Shown here: in pieces, positions 17,500 through 25,740 of the stretch
How the letters are laid out: each line of letters starts with the position of its first letter
How positions within the stretch are numbered: the first letter of the stretch is position 1
Assembly (NCBI RefSeq): GCF_014652715.1
Contig: NZ_BMZI01000003.1
Span: 333,915 to 397,914, forward strand
Reading direction: 5' to 3'
Origin: Salinicola rhizosphaerae
Lineage (GTDB): Bacteria > Pseudomonadota > Gammaproteobacteria > Pseudomonadales > Halomonadaceae
Length of the DNA: 64,000 nucleotides
Position numbers and translations under genes: made by a program
The notes under the pieces: generated by a model
What the model saw: only the letters and a program-made list of their open reading frames with translations
What the model was told of the DNA's origin: nothing
Database searches by the model: none

Positions 17500-19116
17500 T
17501 CAGGAAGGATCGGCGACACGCCCGCTCTCATGAAAGCGCCAGGTGCTGCGACCGGCCCGCTTGGCGGCGTACATCGCCATATCGGCATACTGCAGCGCCT
17601 GCTGCGGGTCGTCGGTATCCAGCCCCAGCATCGCGATGCCGACACTGGCACCGACCGTCACCTCCTCGCCGTCGCGCATGCGCACCGGTGTCTGCAGCTG
17701 CTCCATGAACCGCATCAACAGCCGTTCCACATCATCGCGGTCAGCGCACCCCTCGAGCAGCACCACGAACTCGTCACCGCCGAGCCGGGCCACGTAATCG
17801 CGCTGCCGGATCAGGTTGGCGAGTATGCCGCCGACGCGCCGTAGAACCCGGTCCCCGGCGTGATGCCCGTAGGTGTCATTGATCTGCTTGAAGTGGTCGA
17901 AGTCGAGCATCAACAGCGCATGCCGGCGTTCGGGATAGAGCCGATGGTGACGCGACATCACGGCCAGGCGGCGCTCGAAACCGCGCCGATTGCCGAGCCC
18001 GGTCAAGGGATCGGTCACGGCCATGCGCTCGGCGGCGTCCGAGGCCTCCTTGCGCGCGGTGATGTCCTGCGCAACCCCTTGTAGCCGCCCGACGCCAAGC
18101 GGGCTCAGCGAAAGGTTTACCCAGCGTCTCAGGGCCTCGTCGCCGATCCCGACTTCCCACTGCCGCTCGTCGCGACCGCCGGCCTTCGCCTCGAACAGCT
18201 CGCTCGGTTCCGGCGCCCCCTCCGAGATACAGGATGCGAGCAGAAGCGGCTCACGAGTCAGATCGTGCGATAGCGGGATGTCGAACAGTCGGCGGAAGGC
18301 AGGGTTGGCGACTCGAATACGTCCGCCGTCGTCGAGCTCGAAGAGGCCAGCATCGACCGTGTCGAAAATGGCACGATAGCGACGTTCCTCGATCTCTCGC
18401 TCGAGTCGCAGTCGACGCTCCTCGCCGAGACTCTGTACCAGGTTGTCGATCATCGCGTTGACGCTAACGACGAGCTGACCGATCTCGTCGCCGCGATTGC
18501 CGCGCGGCGCCTTGAGCTTCTGCCCGGTTTCCGCTTCCAGCTCGCTCAAGCGATGCGAAATACTGGTAATCGGCCGCGTCACGAAGCGCACCACGACCAG
18601 CACGACGCAGATCCCGATTCCGGTCAGCTGCAGCGCAAGTGCCAGCGCGATGAACAGCGACGCCTTGTTGACCAGCGCATCGATCTGCTGCTGGTCCGGC
18701 AGCAGCTTGATATTGCACACTGCATCCTCGGCATCGAACGGTGAGTAGATGACCCGGGAGATCGCTGTACTGGCCGGGCCGCCGCTTCCCGAGCTTCCCG
18801 AGGCCAACACGGCACCGCTGCCGACGCGGACCGTCACCGAACTGACGATGTCGTTGCTCAGGAGCCCATCGACCACTTCCTGGGTCAGCTTGGCGTCCCC
18901 GAGAAAGCAGCCCACCTGAGCGGTACGTTCAACGGTCGTCAACAGTTCCTGAATGCGGTCGCTCTGCTCTCGTTCCACGCTCAGCGTACGCAGGTATATG
19001 CCCAGCGCGAGGAAGATCACGCCAAGTATGACGACGATCAACAGAATCGCCGCCGTCGCGCGCAGTGCAAGGCGGGTCCGAAACAGGTTCAGGAGCCGGC
19101 ACATTGGATCACTCAC
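17500..19116 (-). CDS. Membrane diguanylate cyclase (periplasmic sensor-HAMP-PAS-GGDEF)
   Basis: Makes cyclic di-GMP. Order in the 538 residues: N-terminal helix at about 18-43; periplasmic sensor region with a conserved Cys pair region (AQVGCFLGDAKLT, DAVCNIKLLPDQQ); second helix at about 152-178; HAMP; PAS (YRAIFDTVDAGLFELDDGG); GGDEF with RLGGDEFVVLLEG intact. No EAL domain. The start is GTG 19116, overlapping the stop of the PstS-like gene by eight bases, which implies translational coupling; ATG 19104 is an alternative. Last gene of the barrel/PstS-like/cyclase operon. Confidence 0.92.
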   Translation of the reverse strand: MSDPMCRLLNLFRTRLALRATAAILLIVVILGVIFLALGIYLRTLSVEREQSDRIQELLTTVERTAQVGCFLGDAKLTQEVVDGLLSNDIVSSVTVRVGSGAVLASGSSGSGGPASTAISRVIYSPFDAEDAVCNIKLLPDQQQIDALVNKASLFIALALALQLTGIGICVVLVVVRFVTRPITSISHRLSELEAETGQKLKAPRGNRGDEIGQLVVSVNAMIDNLVQSLGEERRLRLEREIEERRYRAIFDTVDAGLFELDDGGRIRVANPAFRRLFDIPLSHDLTREPLLLASCISEGAPEPSELFEAKAGGRDERQWEVGIGDEALRRWVNLSLSPLGVGRLQGVAQDITARKEASDAAERMAVTDPLTGLGNRRGFERRLAVMSRHHRLYPERRHALLMLDFDHFKQINDTYGHHAGDRVLRRVGGILANLIRQRDYVARLGGDEFVVLLEGCADRDDVERLLMRFMEQLQTPVRMRDGEEVTVGASVGIAMLGLDTDDPQQALQYADMAMYAAKRAGRSTWRFHESGRVADPS

Positions 19117-19525
19117 CCAGGATCAGCACGACATGAACGTCGCTGGTCACGTGAGCGCTATCCATGTAGCCAAGCGTGTTGGCGTTATTGGAGATGAGCT
19201 CCAGCACCTCGGCCTCGTTCTTGAGCTGCTGGGGCGGCGAAGCCTCGCCGCTGAAGACGAGACGTGCCCAGTAGGAGTTGACCGTCGCCAGATCCTTGTT
19301 GACCAGCGCGCGATAGAAACGCGCCTTGAGCGGAGTCAGATCGATCGGTAGCGCCAGATGGCCATTGGGTAACTTGCGATAGCGTCCCATGAAGATGTTG
19401 ATCGCATCGCTACGCGAAACATGGCTGATGCCGCTGTCCTTGTTGACCACCACAGCGATATCCGCCGAGGCAGGAAGCGCAGTAGCCAGCAGCAGAACGA
19501 ACAGAGAGGCTCGAACTCGGTTCAT
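19109..19525 (-). CDS. Small PstS-like periplasmic protein
   Basis: A 138-residue protein with a signal peptide (RASLFVLLLATALPASA). Its mature part resembles the N-terminal lobe of phosphate-binding PstS proteins: ADIAVVVNKDSGISHVSRSDAINIFMGR, then FYRALVNKDLATVNSYWARLVFSG and NANTLGYMD. This lobe alone cannot form a full two-lobed binding protein. ATG 19525 has AGGAG seven bases upstream; the frame is open further, to 19633. It lies between the barrel gene and the cyclase gene, so a role in presenting a periplasmic signal to the cyclase is a reasonable inference. Confidence 0.75.
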   Translation of the reverse strand: MNRVRASLFVLLLATALPASADIAVVVNKDSGISHVSRSDAINIFMGRYRKLPNGHLALPIDLTPLKARFYRALVNKDLATVNSYWARLVFSGEASPPQQLKNEAEVLELISNNANTLGYMDSAHVTSDVHVVLILGE

Positions 19526-19535
19526 GGACGTTCTC

Positions 19536-20693
19536 CTAGAAGACGAAGTCCAGACCGAGGCTGAACATGGTCGCCCATGAATCTCCCCAATCCTGGTCTT
19601 GGTTGCGCCAGAGGAATCCTGGCTGGTCGACATGAATGCGGTCCACCTGCGCTTTTAGCGCGATACCGGGCGTGACGTCGTAGCGAGCACCAAGTGAATA
19701 GGTCCGCTGCCCGAACGCATTCTGATCTTCTCCGCCGGGCGTCGAGGTATCCACGATCGAGAACATCGCGAACGGTAGCCACTGACCGACGCGGTAGCCG
19801 AACGAGACAAAGCCCGAGTCGACGTCACTGTCACCCACCGTGTGACTCCGGTTGACCATCGCCTGCCACTGATAAGGCCCGGAATCGTAGGTAAGCCCGA
19901 GCGAGTAGAGCTTGAGATTGTCGATGCCCAGCATGTCATTGAAGAACGGGTCCGGATCGATACGCAGATACTGGCGAATCAGGTCAGCCGGTGCGCCCGC
20001 GTAATGGATGTCGGCGTCCACCTCGGTATAGCCGAGCCGGAAACGCCACGGCCCCGTCTCGTAATCGAGATGACCGCCATAGACCTTGTCGACATCGAAA
20101 TCCGCCTCCAGATCATCTGTCAGAAAAATCGTGCTATCCGAGCGACCGGCATAAAGCTTGAGTCGAATCATGTCGCTGCCGATCGGATGCTTGAACGTGA
20201 CATCCGCGCCATCGATATGGCTCAGTTGCAGCGAGCCGAACTGATCCACCGGTGGACGCACCCAAGGGTAGGCATAGCCGACGTAGCGCGAATCCGAGAG
20301 CTGATAGACATCCCAGCCCAGGCGGCCGGCACGAAGCACGACAGCGGGACTCGGCGTGTAGCGCAGAAAGGCCCAGCTCAATTCGGGCCGGAAATTGCCG
20401 GTATCGTGATAGCGACTGATGCCCTGCACGACCACGTCCAGCTCGTCGTTCAACCTGGCACCCATCTGCAGCCCCAGCAGCGAATCGGTCCGCGCGCTCC
20501 AGCCCTCATCGGCCCCTTTCGGCTGACCGATATCGCGGATGAACTCCGCCTCGTCGGTACTGTTGTGCAAAAGCCCGAGCGTACCGAAGCCACTCAGAGT
20601 CACGCTGCCGTCCTCGGTCAGCGCGCGCGCCATCGCCGGGCCGCAAAGCGGCCACAGCATCAGGCTGATCAGAAGAATGCGCAGTACGCTCAT
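19536..20693 (-). CDS. Outer-membrane beta-barrel protein
   Basis: A 385-residue protein with a signal peptide (LRILLISLMLWPLCGPAMA) and a mature part of alternating beta strands. It ends in Phe after GLDFVF, the usual outer-membrane insertion signal. LTLSGFGTLGLLHN-like opening strands and FRPELSWAFLRYTPSPAVVLRAGRLGWDVY recall porin-like proteins of the DcaP/OprO style. ATG 20693 has GAGG six bases before it. First gene of the operon continuing with the PstS-like protein and the diguanylate cyclase. Ligand unknown. Confidence 0.75.
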   Translation of the reverse strand: MSVLRILLISLMLWPLCGPAMARALTEDGSVTLSGFGTLGLLHNSTDEAEFIRDIGQPKGADEGWSARTDSLLGLQMGARLNDELDVVVQGISRYHDTGNFRPELSWAFLRYTPSPAVVLRAGRLGWDVYQLSDSRYVGYAYPWVRPPVDQFGSLQLSHIDGADVTFKHPIGSDMIRLKLYAGRSDSTIFLTDDLEADFDVDKVYGGHLDYETGPWRFRLGYTEVDADIHYAGAPADLIRQYLRIDPDPFFNDMLGIDNLKLYSLGLTYDSGPYQWQAMVNRSHTVGDSDVDSGFVSFGYRVGQWLPFAMFSIVDTSTPGGEDQNAFGQRTYSLGARYDVTPGIALKAQVDRIHVDQPGFLWRNQDQDWGDSWATMFSLGLDFVF

Positions 20694-20957
20694 CGCTCGC
20701 CTCGGGCCGCTGAACGGCCACAAAGGAAAATTAGAATCCAGGGAGCATTGTCGGCAGGTGTGTGCACTTCTAAAGGCTGGAATAGCGCTATTTTTATCGG
20801 TCACCCTTTGAACCTTGGCGCCGCCTACCGGGCCAAAATCGCAACGCGTGTTAGACTTTCTCCCTATTCGGCGCGCGCCTCGACGACGACTCTCGATGAT
20901 GACGACTCGTGGTTCGCGCGCCGCCCTGACTCTCTCGATGGAGGCCCAAGGCGCTCA

Positions 20958-22520
20958 ATGTCTCTGGAAGAACTGCACCTCAATCTGCGCAACCTCGCGA
21001 CCGAAGATTATCCGCAGCTCAAGCGGCTGATGGATGCCGTCTACGACGACATCGGCGGTGCCTGGTCGAAGCTCACCATCGACAAGCTGATCGGCGAATT
21101 TCCTGACGGTCAGATCGTGATCGAGGACGACGGCCGGATCGTCGGCGTCGCGCTGACGGTCCAGGTCGACTACGACCACTTCTCCAACCCGCACAAGTAC
21201 GACGAGCTGATCGGCCATCGCGAGATCATCCTCAACGACGATGACGGCGATGCGCTTTACGGGCTAGACGTGCTGATCGACCCGGCCTACCGCGGCTATC
21301 GTCTGGGCCGGCGCCTCTATGAAGCGCGCAAGGATCTCTGCCGCTCGATGAACCTGCGGGCGATCCTCGCCGGCGGTCGTATTCCCAACTATCACCAGCA
21401 CGCCGACGAGATGTCGCCGACCGAGTACATCGATCGGGTCGCGCGCAAGGAGTTCTACGACCCGATCCTGTCGTTCCAGCTCGCCAACGACTTCCTGGTC
21501 AAGCGGCTTCTGAAGAAGTATCTGCCCGAAGACGAAAAATCGATGGGCTACGCGACGCTGCTCGAGTGGAACAACATCCTCTACGAGCCGGCCAGCCGCG
21601 TAATCGAGACGCGCCGGACCCAGGTGCGCGTCGGCGCGGTGCAGTGGCAGATGCGCGAATTCGATTCGGTCGAGGCGGTGCTGCAGCAGGTCGAGTTCTA
21701 CGTCGATGCCATTTCCGACTACCAGAGCGACTTCGCCGTCTTCCCGGAGCTGTTCAACACGCCGCTGATGGCGCTGACCGACCAGACCGATCAGGTCGAG
21801 GCGATCCAGTTCCTCGCCGGCTTCACCGAACGCTTCAAGACCGAAATCTCGCGCATGGCGGTCTCCTACAACATCAACATCGTCGCCGGCTCCATGGTCG
21901 AAAAAGGCGAGGACGGCAAGCTCTACAACGTTGCTTACCTCTGCCATCGCGACGGCGAGATCGATCGTCAGGCTAAGCTGCACATCACGCCGCAGGAGCG
22001 CCGCGACTGGATCGTCGAAGGCGGTGACGAGCTGCGCGTGTTCGAAACCGATGCCGGCCGTGTCGGCATCCTTATCTGCTACGACGTGGAGTTCCCGGAG
22101 TTACCGCGTCTGCTCGCCGAACAGGACATGGATGTGCTGATGGTGCCGTTCTGGACCGACACCAAGAACAGCTACCTGCGCGTGCGCCACTGCGCCCAGG
22201 CTCGCGCCATCGAGAACGAGTGCTACGTCGTCGCCTGTGGCAGCGTCGGCAACGTACCATCGATCGAGAATCTCGACATCCAGTACGCCCAATCCTCAGT
22301 GTTCTCGCCGTCGGACTTTGCCTTCCCGCATGATGCGGTGATGTCGGAGACCACGCCCAACACCGAGATGGTCATGTTCTCGGATCTCGACCTCACCAAA
22401 TTGAAACTCGTCCGCTCCGAGGGCGCGGTGACCAACCTGAAGGACCGCCGTCTCGACCTCTACGATCTGCGCCTGCGTGACTGGTCGTGGAAATCGGGGG
22501 GGCGTCAGGAAGAGAGCTAA
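20958..22520 (+). CDS. GNAT acetyltransferase-carbon-nitrogen hydrolase fusion
   Basis: Two-domain protein of 520 residues. Residues 1-190 form a GNAT domain (GLDVLIDPAYRGYRLGRRLYEARKDLC). Residues 220-500 form a nitrilase-superfamily domain with the Glu-Lys-Cys triad: FAVFPELFN, KLHITPQER and ILICYDVEFPE. This fusion is a recognised architecture in proteobacteria, but its substrate is not established. ATG 20958 is preceded by AAGG at 20948; the frame upstream, open from 19842, overlaps the divergent barrel gene and is not coding. It ends three bases before the MtfA-like gene, so the two form an operon. Confidence 0.9.
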   Translation: MSLEELHLNLRNLATEDYPQLKRLMDAVYDDIGGAWSKLTIDKLIGEFPDGQIVIEDDGRIVGVALTVQVDYDHFSNPHKYDELIGHREIILNDDDGDALYGLDVLIDPAYRGYRLGRRLYEARKDLCRSMNLRAILAGGRIPNYHQHADEMSPTEYIDRVARKEFYDPILSFQLANDFLVKRLLKKYLPEDEKSMGYATLLEWNNILYEPASRVIETRRTQVRVGAVQWQMREFDSVEAVLQQVEFYVDAISDYQSDFAVFPELFNTPLMALTDQTDQVEAIQFLAGFTERFKTEISRMAVSYNINIVAGSMVEKGEDGKLYNVAYLCHRDGEIDRQAKLHITPQERRDWIVEGGDELRVFETDAGRVGILICYDVEFPELPRLLAEQDMDVLMVPFWTDTKNSYLRVRHCAQARAIENECYVVACGSVGNVPSIENLDIQYAQSSVFSPSDFAFPHDAVMSETTPNTEMVMFSDLDLTKLKLVRSEGAVTNLKDRRLDLYDLRLRDWSWKSGGRQEES

Positions 22521-22523
22521 GGC

Positions 22524-23339
22524 ATGAGCTGGCTGCGGCGAAGACGTGACTCGCGGGCCCGCAAGCTGCGCCCGTTCGACCCGGCGATCTGGCAGCCGAT
22601 CCGCACCGGCCTGCCGCTGATCGCCGCGCTCGACGACGCCGATGCCGAGCGGCTGGGGCAGCGCGCCTGGCAGCTCGTGCACGCCAAACGCTGGACCGCG
22701 GGCGAAGGCGCCGAGTTCGACCTCGGTGCCCAGCTCGCCATTGCCGCCCAGGCCTGCTTGCTCACGCTCGGCTGGAACAATGACGACGCCCAGGCAGCGT
22801 TTGCCAACGTCAACGATATCGTGTTGCTAGCCGACGCCTTTCACCGCCGCGTCGAGGAGATGGACGACGCCGGCGTGATGCACGAATACGACGACGAACG
22901 CGCCGGGGAAACCTCCTGGCGCGGCCCCGTCGTCCTCGCCATTCCCGAAGTCGCCGAGAGCGGCGACTTCACCGGCTACAACGTCGTGATCCACGAATTC
23001 GCCCACAAGCTCGATCTGGGCAACTCCCAAGACGTCGACGGCTTCCCCCCGCTGGCCAGCGCGAGCGACGTCACCGCCCAGGAGTGGCATCGCGTCTTCA
23101 CCGCCGTCTGGGACGACCTCCAAACGCATCTCGAACGTGGCGAAGAAACGCCAATCGACGACTACGCCGCCACCCACCCCGGCGAATGCTTCGCGGTCTG
23201 CTGCGAACTGTTCTTCACCGCGCCGGATCAGCTGATCGGGGTTTACCCCGAGCTTTATGATCTGTTGAGAAGGTATTTTGGGCAGGATGTGTTGGGGCGT
23301 TTGGAGCGCTGTCATCCGGCAAAGATTGATCATCGGTAG
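22524..23339 (+). CDS. mtfA: MtfA-like zinc peptidase (M90)
   Basis: Cytoplasmic zinc metallopeptidase of 271 residues. The motif is HEFAHKLD near residue 157, with a later ECFAVCCELFF supplying the third ligand region. E. coli MtfA binds the repressor Mlc and thereby affects glucose PTS expression. The last 30 or so codons are visibly AT-richer than the rest. They share a nearly identical stretch with a broken copy at 24162-24316, which suggests recombination at the 3' end. Confidence 0.88.
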   Translation: MSWLRRRRDSRARKLRPFDPAIWQPIRTGLPLIAALDDADAERLGQRAWQLVHAKRWTAGEGAEFDLGAQLAIAAQACLLTLGWNNDDAQAAFANVNDIVLLADAFHRRVEEMDDAGVMHEYDDERAGETSWRGPVVLAIPEVAESGDFTGYNVVIHEFAHKLDLGNSQDVDGFPPLASASDVTAQEWHRVFTAVWDDLQTHLERGEETPIDDYAATHPGECFAVCCELFFTAPDQLIGVYPELYDLLRRYFGQDVLGRLERCHPAKIDHR

Positions 23340-23395
23340 GGCTGAACCCCAGCCGACAAATCGGATGTCGACTTTTACACATCAGACATCGACTT

Positions 23396-23650
23396 CTAGT
23401 AGTGATAGCGAAGCTGGGCAATGATTAAAGCCTCGTCCGTCATTTTGTAGACGATACGATGCTCTTCGTTGATTCTCCGAGACCAGTAACCGGCAAGGCC
23501 ATGCTTGAGGGGCTCCGGCTTACCGATCCCGTCGAATGGCTCTCGTGCGATCTCTTTGATCAGCTTATTGATTCGGCCAAGAATTCTTTTGTCCGTCTTT
23601 TGCCAGTAAAGATAATCTTCCCAGGCATTTTCCGAAAAAATGAGCTTCAT
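23396..23650 (-). CDS. yoeB: YoeB-type mRNA-cleaving toxin
   Basis: An 84-residue Txe/YoeB toxin, a ribosome-dependent endoribonuclease. It has the family pattern MKLIFSENAWEDYLYWQKTDKRILGRINKLI and GKPEPLKHGLAGYWSRRINEEHRIVY, and it ends LRYHY with the catalytic His next to last. Length equals E. coli YoeB (84). Its ATG overlaps the antitoxin stop by four bases (ATGA). The pair sits in an AT-richer patch after mtfA, consistent with acquisition. Confidence 0.95.
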   Translation of the reverse strand: MKLIFSENAWEDYLYWQKTDKRILGRINKLIKEIAREPFDGIGKPEPLKHGLAGYWSRRINEEHRIVYKMTDEALIIAQLRYHY

Positions 23651-23898
23651 TCCAGAAGCTCTCTCTCCTGACCACCACCTTGCTCGAGCTCAGCAACGGA
23701 TTCCAGCAGTCGACGGGCGTTCTTCGGTGCGCGCAGAAGGTACGCCGTCTCCTGAAGCGCTTCGTAATCCTCGAGCGATATCATGACCACGGACTGCGCC
23801 TTGCTCCGAGTGATGATGACGGGAGAGTGGTCCTCACAGACCTGCTCCATGGTTTTTGCCAAATTGGTTCTAGCAGCCGTGTAGCTAACCGCATCCAT
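23647..23898 (-). CDS. yefM: YefM-type antitoxin
   Basis: An 83-residue Phd/YefM antitoxin that binds YoeB and represses its own operon. The N-terminal DNA-binding part is MDAVSYTAARTNLAKTMEQVCEDHSPVIITR. SVVMISLEDYEALQETAYLLR leads to the toxin-binding tail. ATG 23898 matches the family start; the frame is open to 24072 only by chance. Two TGTACA boxes lie just upstream, as expected for YefM autoregulation. Confidence 0.94.
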   Translation of the reverse strand: MDAVSYTAARTNLAKTMEQVCEDHSPVIITRSKAQSVVMISLEDYEALQETAYLLRAPKNARRLLESVAELEQGGGQERELLE

Positions 23899-23908
23899 GG
23901 GATATTCC

Positions 23909-23932
23909 TGTACAATATATTGGACATGTACA
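23909..23932. promoter_or_regulatory. Probable YefM-YoeB operator (paired TGTACA)
   Basis: TGTACA occurs at 23909-23914 and again at 23927-23932, the second inside the perfect palindrome ATGTACAT. The E. coli YefM-YoeB operator is likewise built of palindromes with TGTACA cores, though closer together. Here the centres are 18 bases apart. The nearer box begins 11 bases before the yefM ATG. Confidence 0.65.
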
Positions 23933-24161
23933 TAATATAGAAACCAGAGCGGATCGACAACCGATCGCGTCAGTAGCAACCTCTCGCCGTAGGCCCACTC
24001 GAGAGCCGAGCGCCTGCTCTCAGCAAAACCTCGGCAATCAGCAGACGACGGCGCCACCCTGCCTTTAGACAATAGCGGCGTTCACGCCGAGAGGTGGCCT
24101 TACGTCACCCCCCGTGTGAAATGACCTACAGGCACACCTCGAACGTCATTTCCAATCGTCG

Positions 24162-24316
24162 ACTAAGCCGCCGCCCATCCTGGCGAGTACTTCGCCGTCT
24201 GCCGCTAACTCTTCTTCACCGCCCCGGATCAGATGGTCGAGGTCTATCCCGAGCTTTATGATTTGTTGAGAAGGTATTTTGGGCAGGATGTGTTAATTCG
24301 GTTGGAGCATTACTAA
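24162..24316 (+). pseudogene. Remnant of a second mtfA copy (C-terminal part)
   Basis: The stretch repeats the 3' part of mtfA (from about 23160). In the mtfA frame it reads AAAHPGEYFAVC, a stop, then LFFTAPDQMVEVYPELYDLL and a short tail ending in LEHY and a proper stop. In-frame stops and the missing N-terminal two thirds show it is dead. About 50 bases around the YPELYDLLRRYFGQ codons differ from mtfA at one position. The intact yefM-yoeB pair lies between the two copies. Confidence 0.8.
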
Positions 24317-24410
24317 CCGTTGTTTCTATAAACCGAAGAATCAAACCCGGCTTCCTTGACTTGAGAACAATATTGGAGTCAACCATAGCCATCAAATAGA
24401 CAAGGAAAAT

Positions 24411-24920
24411 ATGAAAGGCGTAGAGCACACTCGCATCGAGATTATAGACAACACGGATCAAGGAATATTGGAAAATATTTTCCAATTTTATTTATACGAC
24501 ATGTCTGAATTCACATCTTCTCCGACGAATTTGTCAGGAAAGTTTTCATTCGATATTCGAGCGCTGGATGATTACTGGAAGGATACGAATCGCACCCCCT
24601 ATTGAATCAAGCATAAGGAGAAAATCGCCGGATTCATTTTTTTGAGGCCGTACCCTTTCGACCAATCTGTATATGACATTGAACAATTTTTTGTCATGAG
24701 AAGCCACCGCAGATCAGGTATTGGAAGGCTTGCTTTCCAAAAATGCCTTGTCCTTCATCCTGGCAAATGGCAAATCAGAGCGCTGCTTGACAACAAGCCA
24801 GCCTATAAATTTTGGGAACGCACCATCTCCGAAACAACTGGTCAAAATTTTACGTCAACAGATGAAATGGATCGAGACCTTCTCATGCATTTCTTTCGAT
24901 TCGAATATCCCGAAACCTGA
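24411..24920 (+). pseudogene. GNAT acetyltransferase with one in-frame stop
   Basis: The frame reads MKGVEHTRIEIIDN through YWKDTNRTPY, then TGA at 24603-24605. It continues without shift as IKHKEKIAGFIFLRPYPFD and QFFVMRSHRRSGIGRLAFQK, the acetyl-CoA binding region of a GNAT enzyme, ending at 24920. Both halves belong to one 170-codon gene, and a TTG or TTA Leu codon changed to TGA would explain the break. AAGGA precedes the ATG. The sequence is markedly AT-rich beside its neighbours, which suggests foreign origin. A product is unlikely unless the stop is read through. Confidence 0.75.
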
Positions 24921-25200
24921 TCATTATTTTCAATTCATCACCCAGCATTTGGAGCGTTCGCATTTCCTGACCCCGTCTTGCCCGCATCTTGCTCCTGAAT
25001 TCTTCGCGACTACGCATTGTACCCCTGCCACTTTTGGCCTTGGATGCACGGCGAACGATTTCATCACTCCAGGCCTGCTCGACGTCGTCGTCGCGCGGAC
25101 CGTCCAGGCTCATGACGAGTTCTCGAGCCAGCGTCGCGCGCTCTGACCCGGAGAGAGTCGATATCTAGAAGCGTAAGTGATCCAACATTTCGGTCGTCAT
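24883..25200 (-). pseudogene. Broken addiction-module antitoxin gene
   Basis: From ATG 25200 the frame reads MTTEMLDHLRF, then TAG at 25165-25167. It continues as ISTLSGSERATLARELVMSLDGP and DDDVEQAWSDEIVRRASKAKSG, the pattern of the small TIGR02574-type antitoxins such as the intact one at 25516. After RSKMRARRG the expected stop is missing and a 28-residue unrelated tail runs into the AT-rich acetyltransferase remnant. Both ends are therefore damaged. No toxin partner is recognisable beside it. Confidence 0.65.
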
Positions 25201-25205
25201 GGCGC

Positions 25206-25515
25206 CTACGCGAGCAGCGAGAGAACGCTAACCCGATTGCGAAACTCCAACAAGGCTAGCATCGGGAAGCCGTCGCGCGGCGGGGCTCGAGCCGTTGGCG
25301 AACGCGCGGATGTAGAGATGCGTCGTTGATCATAAGGACCCGTCGTCGGGGTCGAAGCGCTTCTCTTCTCGTACACCGGCCTGATCGGTACTCGGCCAAT
25401 CACGCATAGCCCGTCCGCTTGCCCTGGAGCCCTCGCCGCACACCAAGGTCGAGCCGTGGCACCGGGCATGCATCCATGCCAGAATCGAACGGCGCCAAAG
25501 TAAAAGGTTTCTGCC
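25206..25515. other. Stretch without recognisable gene
   Basis: About 310 bases between the broken antitoxin and the intact toxin-antitoxin pair. Frames are open in places (for example 25206-25517 on the minus strand), but the translations have no recognisable family and look compositional. It may be debris from the same decay that affected the flanks. Confidence 0.4.
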
Positions 25516-25740
25516 ATGAATCTCCAGAAAATCGAAGACGAAGCGCTCCATCTATCCAGAGAGGAGCGGACCCGACTGGTCCAGCGACTGGTGTTGAGCC
25601 TGGAGGCTCCGTCGGAGGAAGAGCTCAGGTCCGATTGGTTGGTCGAGGCTCGCCGCAGGGCCGAAGAGCTTGATAGTGGCGCTGTTCAGGCTGTGCCCGG
25701 TGAAGAGGTCATGAAAAAAGCCCGAGCGCTGATCAAGTGA
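25516..25740 (+). CDS. Addiction module antitoxin (TIGR02574-type)
   Basis: A 74-residue antitoxin of the putative addiction module family: ALHLSREERTRLVQRLVLSLEAP, then the toxin-binding tail with DWLVEARRRAEELDSGAV and an EEVMKKARALIK end. It overlaps the toxin gene by four bases (GTGA), the usual coupling in this class. It is the intact counterpart of the broken gene at 24883-25200. Confidence 0.87.
   Translation: MNLQKIEDEALHLSREERTRLVQRLVLSLEAPSEEELRSDWLVEARRRAEELDSGAVQAVPGEEVMKKARALIK

Noticed and set aside
19842..20957. Upstream extension of the GNAT-nitrilase frame
   Set aside because: It lies antisense to the barrel gene, and the homologous start with ribosome binding site is at 20958.
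25206..25517. Minus-strand frame of 103 codons beside the toxin-antitoxin pair
   Set aside because: No family features and no ribosome binding site; likely compositional in decayed DNA.
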